A program made the translations under genes and the position numbers. Shown here in pieces: positions 59,577 through 64,000 of a DNA stretch of 64,000 nucleotides. The notes under the pieces are model-generated. The model did not search any database, was not told the DNA's origin, and worked only from the letters and a program-made list of their open reading frames with translations. Position 1 is the stretch's first letter; the number at the start of each line of letters is the position of its first letter. The DNA comes from an uncultured Francisellaceae bacterium (GTDB lineage Bacteria; Pseudomonadota; Gammaproteobacteria; UBA6186; Azoamicaceae): assembly GCA_903822055.1 (NCBI GenBank), contig CAIJNR010000125.1, positions 1 through 64,000 of the forward strand. Reading direction: 5' to 3'.

Positions 59577-61019
59577 CTAAGCACCTATAAGCTTAGGGGA
59601 AAAAAAATTTGAATAACCATTTGCATCTATTTCTAAAGTGCCACCAATAAGTTCTATTTTTGTTCCTTTACCAAAAGTAAAATATAAGTTTTGTGCTCTA
59701 TGTAATAAATCAGTATCTAACAGTGGATTTTTTGGCATAATTTCTGCATATGCCTTTGCAAGAACATCCAAAGGTAAAGATAATACGGAACTATTTATGG
59801 AATATAAACTATCTTTATATTTTTCTGCAATTACAGGATTTCTAGTTTTTATGTCCTGCAAAATAGGATTATATTCTTTTAACATTTTTTCCATGGCAGT
59901 GTGTAGATCTAATTTGTTGAGCATATCAATTATATCGAATGCTTCGTATATAAGAATTCGTTCGTCTTCACTAGCTTGTTTTATACTTATGCTACCATTT
60001 GCTACATTTACAATAATAGATGAAATTTCAAAAAACCAAGACAATTGTTCAAGATTAACTTTTTTACCATCATTCATAATTATGTGATACAACGAATAAT
60101 AATCAGCTTTATATCGATAATTGTTTAATGCAATTGTTTTTAATTTTTCAAAATATTTTTGTTTGGTTAATGTAATATCAAATGTACCGTCTTTTAAAGC
60201 ATCAATAATTTCTTTATAAATTATATTTAATTCTATTTCATCTTCTTCTGGATCGTTTTCACTTGCATGAGCTACTGCTTGAGATAATGTGAGGTTGTAA
60301 GCCATATTATGAACCAGATCAGCGTTATGACGAAAAACATCACTATGAGTTAAGTCTCTGTTAAAAGAAGAAGCTTTGGAATTTTCATGTTGCCAATGAT
60401 TATAAAAGTCATCGGCAGACTTTTCTAACATATATTCCGAAAGAATTTTCATGGTTATATGTTCACAATTGTGTTCTACGTCATATTGTTCATTAATTTT
60501 CAGCATATCCAGAATTATATATAAATTTTTTCTGGTCTCTTCTATTATAATATCACATTGTTTACATGTTTCATGTTCAGCTAATTCCATGGTTATGGCA
60601 TATAACTCTGGATTTAATATAGTTTTAAAGAAGATTTGTTCTATATTATGCGAATTGAAGTATTTATTAACACTATTACATGTTTCAAAAATCAAACAGT
60701 AGTAAAAATGAAATAAATTTTTATCTAATGTTTCTTGGTTTGAAATATCTGGTACCTCTATTTGTATTGTCTTTGTACCAGAATTATATCTTGCTCCAGT
60801 ATCTAGACTATTTCTTTCCACTATAACCAGCTTAATTGATTGGTTTATGGTTTTTGCATCATCCATTAATTTTTTCAATTGTTTGAATAATGTATGGTCA
60901 ACATTGGAGTACAATGTGTTAACCGTAGTTAAAACATCATAACAAGCTTTATGTTCTGAATTTTCCAGATCTAATTCTATGGTTATTAATTCATTAAAAA
61001 ATATATATTTAATTTTCAT
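59577..61019 (-). CDS. Unknown 480-residue protein, effector-like
   Basis: No named family is certain. Residues about 60-175 show VERNSLDTGARYNSGTKTI, then LFHFYYCLIFETCNSVNKYF and AITMELAEHETCKQC. The order 'RYNxGTxTI ... hhFExxNxxN ... MExxEHxT' recalls a group of effector-like proteins whose first domain is zincin-shaped; I hold this loosely. The rest is helical. There is no signal peptide. The gene converges on the ankyrin-like gene and neighbours a pilin, and it has the high Asn/Lys/Ile content of the host genome. Confidence 0.45.
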   Translation of the reverse strand: MKIKYIFFNELITIELDLENSEHKACYDVLTTVNTLYSNVDHTLFKQLKKLMDDAKTINQSIKLVIVERNSLDTGARYNSGTKTIQIEVPDISNQETLDKNLFHFYYCLIFETCNSVNKYFNSHNIEQIFFKTILNPELYAITMELAEHETCKQCDIIIEETRKNLYIILDMLKINEQYDVEHNCEHITMKILSEYMLEKSADDFYNHWQHENSKASSFNRDLTHSDVFRHNADLVHNMAYNLTLSQAVAHASENDPEEDEIELNIIYKEIIDALKDGTFDITLTKQKYFEKLKTIALNNYRYKADYYSLYHIIMNDGKKVNLEQLSWFFEISSIIVNVANGSISIKQASEDERILIYEAFDIIDMLNKLDLHTAMEKMLKEYNPILQDIKTRNPVIAEKYKDSLYSINSSVLSLPLDVLAKAYAEIMPKNPLLDTDLLHRAQNLYFTFGKGTKIELIGGTLEIDANGYSNFFSPKLIGA

Positions 61020-61170
61020 GGTGTGTGCTTAATGTTCTCTATTTTTAATTTACTAGAAACATAATGTATTCAGAAGAATTATATTAATAATTTATTTAAA
61101 TTGCAGCAAAAGTAGTAACTAAATAAAGTAGTAACTAAATAATGTGTCAAAAATTTGGTTTTAAAAAGAA

Positions 61171-61662
61171 TTATTTACAAGCTGATGGTAGGTACATGGG
61201 GTCAATTTTAGTGGTAGTAGTGCCACTTGAATCTCCAGTTACACATTTCCATATAATTGCATTAGTGTTGTCTATTGCGACTAAAGATAAAATCTTACCT
61301 TGAAGTGGTACTGGTACTGGTGCTGCACTACTGTACTTTACCTGTACGTTTCCTAAAGTAGCTCCTGTTATGCCAGTAAAAGTAGCTTTAACTTCGACAG
61401 TTGTAGTATTTATCATGCTATCAGTATAAGGGCTAGCATTTATATCAGTGTCTTTTGGAAAGGCATTATTAGAAGTATAAAAGTCGCTAGCCTTGTTTTT
61501 GAGTGATTCTAATATTGGTATAGCACTACTTACAGTAGATTTAACCGTATAACTTAGGTATACCGGTGTGGCTACAGACGTTAAAATAGCAATAATAGCA
61601 ATGGCAATCATTAATTCAATTAAAGAAAAGCCAAAGGTTTTTTTATTGTTTTTATTGTGCAT
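61171..61662 (-). CDS. pilA: Type IV pilin (major or minor pilin-like)
   Basis: Type IV pilins are cleaved by PilD and assemble into surface fibres for attachment, twitching or DNA uptake. The prepilin motif is G11-FSLIELMIAIAIIAILTSVA, with E16 at the conserved fifth position of the mature helix. The 163-residue length and the C-terminal disulfide loop (WKC near residue 141 and the terminal SACK) fit PilA/PilE. The body is Thr/Ser/Val-rich. It is not beside other pil genes; the divergent neighbour is a glycosyltransferase. Confidence 0.87.
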   Translation of the reverse strand: MHNKNNKKTFGFSLIELMIAIAIIAILTSVATPVYLSYTVKSTVSSAIPILESLKNKASDFYTSNNAFPKDTDINASPYTDSMINTTTVEVKATFTGITGATLGNVQVKYSSAAPVPVPLQGKILSLVAIDNTNAIIWKCVTGDSSGTTTTKIDPMYLPSACK

Positions 61663-61714
61663 AATATTAAATATAGCTTAAAGTACAATTTAATTTAGTG
61701 TAAATACATACAAT

Positions 61715-62950
61715 ATGAAAAAAATATTATATTTAGTGGCAGAAGATAGTTATTTTTGTTCGCATCGTTTAGGGCTTGCAGTTTTTATGCAGCAAGAGGG
61801 TTATACAGTAGCTGTTGCTACCAGGTGTTCTAAACATTCTTCTAAAGATAAAGATGATATTTTAAAACAAGGATTGCAGTTGTTTGAATTACAATTTTTT
61901 TGTCGTGCCAGTTGTATAAATCCATTTAAAGAACTTTTAGCGTTTAAAGAACTATATAATATTTATAAAACATTTAAACCAGATCTGGTACATCATGTAG
62001 CTTTAAAGCCAGTTATATACGGCACAATAGTAGCTAGGTTAGTTAAAATCAATAAAATAGTTAACGCATTAGCTGGATTAGGTTTTGTATTTACTGAATT
62101 TACATATAAATTTAATTCAAATGTTTTAGTAAATTTTTGTGGAAATATAAAAAAAATTACCAAGCAAAAGGTTTTACAGTTTTTTGTTTATAAAATTTTA
62201 AAATTAATTATTATCAATAATCCACAACAAAACAAAATTTTATTGATGCAAAATAAAGATGATCTGGATATTTTAAAAAAAAGCATTCGTGTTAGTGATG
62301 ATGTAGAATTGAAAGTTGCTATAGTGCCAGGTTCTGGTATTGATATGGATAAATATTCTAACTCACAACCATTAAGTAATATAAATTTTAATAATAATAT
62401 AAAAATTATATTAATCTCTAGGTTGTTGTGGACTAAAGGTATAAATGAATTTATTCATGCTGCACAGTATATAAAAGAATATATAAAAAAAAATAATTTA
62501 TATGTTAATCCAGAATTTATTTTGTATGGCGACATTGATAGTAAAAACCCAGCTTCAGTTTGTTATTCGGATCTAACAGAATGGCAAAATCAAGGCTTAG
62601 TTGTTTGGAAAAATTTTTGTCACGATGTTGTGGCGGCATATAGTGATTGCCATATCGCGGTATTACCGTCATATCGTGAAGGCTTGCCAAAAAGTTTATT
62701 AGAAGCAGCGGCTTGTGCAAGGGCTATTGTTACAACAGATGTACCAGGGTGCCGCGAAATAGTTACCGATGGTGTTAATGGGTATCTAGTACCAAAACAA
62801 AATAGTGAAATGCTAGCTGGAGCTTTACTAAAGCTTATGCAAAATCAAGAGTCTATGATAAATATGGGCATATTAGGTCGACAAAAAGTTTGTGATAAAT
62901 TTTCTAATCAAGTTATTTTTCCACAAATATTAGGGGTGTATTCGTTATGA
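61715..62950 (+). CDS. Glycosyltransferase family 4 protein
   Basis: A 411-residue GT-B enzyme. The N-terminal half has CSHRLGLAVFMQQEGYTVAV; the C-terminal half has IILISRLLWTKGINEF and EGLPKSLLEAAACARAIVTT with the E-x7-E donor-binding pattern and VTDGVNGYLVP. The overall pattern resembles enzymes that add GalNAc or related sugars to lipid-linked or surface glycans. The divergent pilin gene makes pilin or surface glycosylation possible, but unproven. Its ATGA overlap couples it to the next gene. Confidence 0.85.
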   Translation: MKKILYLVAEDSYFCSHRLGLAVFMQQEGYTVAVATRCSKHSSKDKDDILKQGLQLFELQFFCRASCINPFKELLAFKELYNIYKTFKPDLVHHVALKPVIYGTIVARLVKINKIVNALAGLGFVFTEFTYKFNSNVLVNFCGNIKKITKQKVLQFFVYKILKLIIINNPQQNKILLMQNKDDLDILKKSIRVSDDVELKVAIVPGSGIDMDKYSNSQPLSNINFNNNIKIILISRLLWTKGINEFIHAAQYIKEYIKKNNLYVNPEFILYGDIDSKNPASVCYSDLTEWQNQGLVVWKNFCHDVVAAYSDCHIAVLPSYREGLPKSLLEAAACARAIVTTDVPGCREIVTDGVNGYLVPKQNSEMLAGALLKLMQNQESMINMGILGRQKVCDKFSNQVIFPQILGVYSL

Positions 62951-63360
62951 GAAAAAGATTCGGGTATGGTTGTTCTGGTAAATTAGTTCGAGATAGGGCT
63001 ATAGAACGTGGCTTACAGGAAGACAGCACTTCTGTATTTTCCTATAAATATTTAGAACCACATGAATTACAAGTTCATCTTTTAAATAAATTGCAAGAAG
63101 AAGTGGCAGAGGTGTTGGAATCTAAACATAAAGAAGAAATGTGTTTAGAGCTTGTGGATGTTTTAGACGTAGTAGATGCTATAATGAAACACAATAGCAT
63201 TTCAAAAGAAGAATTAGATATAGTAAGAAAAAATAAATATAAATCACATGGACAATTTGATTCTAAACTGTTTATTAAGTGGCACGAATTAGGACCATCA
63301 GGTTGGTATGATCATTTTTTAGACAATCCACATAAATATCCGGAATTGGATATTGATTAG
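62947..63360 (+). CDS. MazG-like nucleotide pyrophosphohydrolase-family protein
   Basis: A 137-residue all-alpha protein with the metal-binding pattern KLQEEVAEVLES...ELVDVLDVVDAI, the EExxE ... ExxDxxD arrangement of MazG/PRA-PH-like pyrophosphatases. The KLVRDRAIERG start fits the 'house-cleaning' phosphoribosyl-ATP-pyrophosphohydrolase-like group. The C-terminal HELGPSGWYDHFLDNPHKYP is an unusual extension. It overlaps the glycosyltransferase stop by 4 bases (ATGA). Substrate unknown. Confidence 0.7.
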   Translation: MRKRFGYGCSGKLVRDRAIERGLQEDSTSVFSYKYLEPHELQVHLLNKLQEEVAEVLESKHKEEMCLELVDVLDVVDAIMKHNSISKEELDIVRKNKYKSHGQFDSKLFIKWHELGPSGWYDHFLDNPHKYPELDID

Positions 63361-63396
63361 ATTTTTATTTAATCCTATTTTGAGAGTCAAAAAATT

Positions 63397-64000
63397 TTAA
63401 ATCCGAATAATATTTTTTTTAAGAAATATTATTTGATTGCGAACCTTAGCTGCTTGCTCAAATTCTAAATTTTTAGCAAAATTGCGCATTTGTTGTTCTA
63501 GTTTGTTTATTTTTTTAGCAAAATCTTGAATAGATTGAATATTTTCTAAATCAAGCTCTTCTGAATAATCTTCGCTATCATTAGATCTTGCATGAATATT
63601 GCTTTCTAAAATATCAACAATAGATTTGGTAATACCAGTAGGCGTAATGCCGTGCTTAGTATTAAATTCAGTTTGAATTATTTTACGTCTTTCGGTTTCA
63701 TCTATTGCTTGTTGCATGGATTTAGTGATTTTGTCAGCATATAAGATTACTGTTCCATTGATATTTCTTGCAGCTCGACCAATAGTTTGAATTAATGCAC
63801 GAGCAGATCTTAAGAATCCTTCTCGATCAGCGTCAAAAATAGCAACCAATGACACTTCTGGTAAATCTAATCCTTCACGTAATAAATTAATCCCAACTAA
63901 TACATCGATGGTCCCTGTTCGCAATGCACGAATTATTTCCATACGTTCGACTGTATCAATATCAGAATGTAAATAACGAACTTTTATTTTTTGTTCAGAT
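63397..64000 (-). CDS. uvrB: Excinuclease ABC subunit B, C-terminal part (runs off the window)
   Basis: UvrB is the helicase-like damage-verification subunit of nucleotide excision repair. The window holds about the last 200 codons. Reading continues without a stop to the window edge: [52 protein letters not shown] and the C-terminal UvrC-binding helices ([20 protein letters not shown]). The N-terminal Walker motif lies beyond position 64000. Confidence 0.95.
   Translation of the reverse strand, partial: SEQKIKVRYLHSDIDTVERMEIIRALRTGTIDVLVGINLLREGLDLPEVSLVAIFDADREGFLRSARALIQTIGRAARNINGTVILYADKITKSMQQAIDETERRKIIQTEFNTKHGITPTGITKSIVDILESNIHARSNDSEDYSEELDLENIQSIQDFAKKINKLEQQMRNFAKNLEFEQAAKVRNQIIFLKKNIIRI

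Noticed and set aside
59560-59600. CTAAGC/GCTTAG hairpin as a shared terminator between convergent genes
   Set aside because: Most of it lies inside the final codons of the 480-residue protein gene, and no proper T-run follows on that strand.
1-64000. CRISPR array
   Set aside because: No series of regularly spaced short direct repeats with unique spacers was seen; the repeats present are inverted or single pairs.

Overview
The window is A+T-rich chromosomal DNA that I read as gammaproteobacterial. The strongest reason is gene order: tsaE, amiC, mutL, miaA, hfq, hflX, hflK, hflC, rnr, rlmB follows the classic gammaproteobacterial arrangement, as do glmM-tpiA-secG-tRNA-Leu, eno-ftsB, surE-yqaA-nlpD and dapA-bamC. 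Ankyrin-like proteins, effector-like proteins of unknown function, decayed genes and small palindromic repeats suggest a host-associated, Legionellales-like lineage. That placement is inference; no 16S rRNA gene is present.

Layout. 1-2.6 kb: one end of a MITE-like element, the frameshifted tail of an ATPase gene, rluB, a 103-codon orphan domain and a PhoU-like protein. 2.7-6.3 kb: a type I secretion ABC transporter and its HlyD-type adaptor. 6.2-7.9 kb: two unknown genes inside a pair of inverted hairpin repeats, with an exact 21-bp direct repeat outside them. 7.8-14.6 kb: an Rsm22-type methyltransferase, glmM, tpiA, a pair of PLP enzymes, a small acidic protein, secG and tRNA-Leu. 14.6-20 kb: an anaerobic ribonucleotide reductase whose glycyl-radical domain is a separate gene, its activase, a crotonase, eno and ftsB. 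20-22 kb: surE-yqaA-nlpD. 22.07-27.42 kb: a type I restriction-modification island between a displaced tRNA-Arg 3' half and the intact tRNA-Arg(CCU). 27.4-32.1 kb: sohB, an MFS transporter with a thioredoxin-like protein, and a STAS / sigma-28 / CheY operon. 32.3-36.9 kb: accessory genes (a candidate cysteine hydrolase, a PF09820-type ATPase, an ankyrin-like membrane protein) and a dead MerR gene behind a well preserved MerR-type promoter. 36.9-41.6 kb: tRNA-Ser, a very short BamC, dapA, hldE, a glycosyltransferase and tsaE. 41.6-58 kb: the conserved amiC-to-rlmB block, broken by an unknown coiled-coil gene, by two divergent GNAT acetyltransferases and by the second copy of the MITE-like element, then sdhAB without sdhCD. 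58-64 kb: two effector-like proteins, a type IV pilin, a glycosyltransferase, a MazG-like hydrolase and the 3' end of uvrB.

How the parts fit together. Envelope and division functions recur: NlpD lacks the catalytic histidine and is probably the activator of AmiC; FtsB, GlmM, HldE, BamC, HflKC and SohB also serve the envelope. Oxygen-independent dNTP synthesis (NrdD plus a separate glycyl-radical protein plus NrdG) implies low-oxygen growth phases. Repeat elements of at least three kinds sit at the borders of accessory genes. The most unusual items are the split NrdD, the repeat-bounded two-gene cassette, the tRNA-Arg island without an integrase, the two-gene PLP cluster, the sigma-28 operon headed by a STAS protein with no flagellar genes around it, an acetyltransferase with an export signal, and an AAC(6')-like gene that appears to start at ATT.
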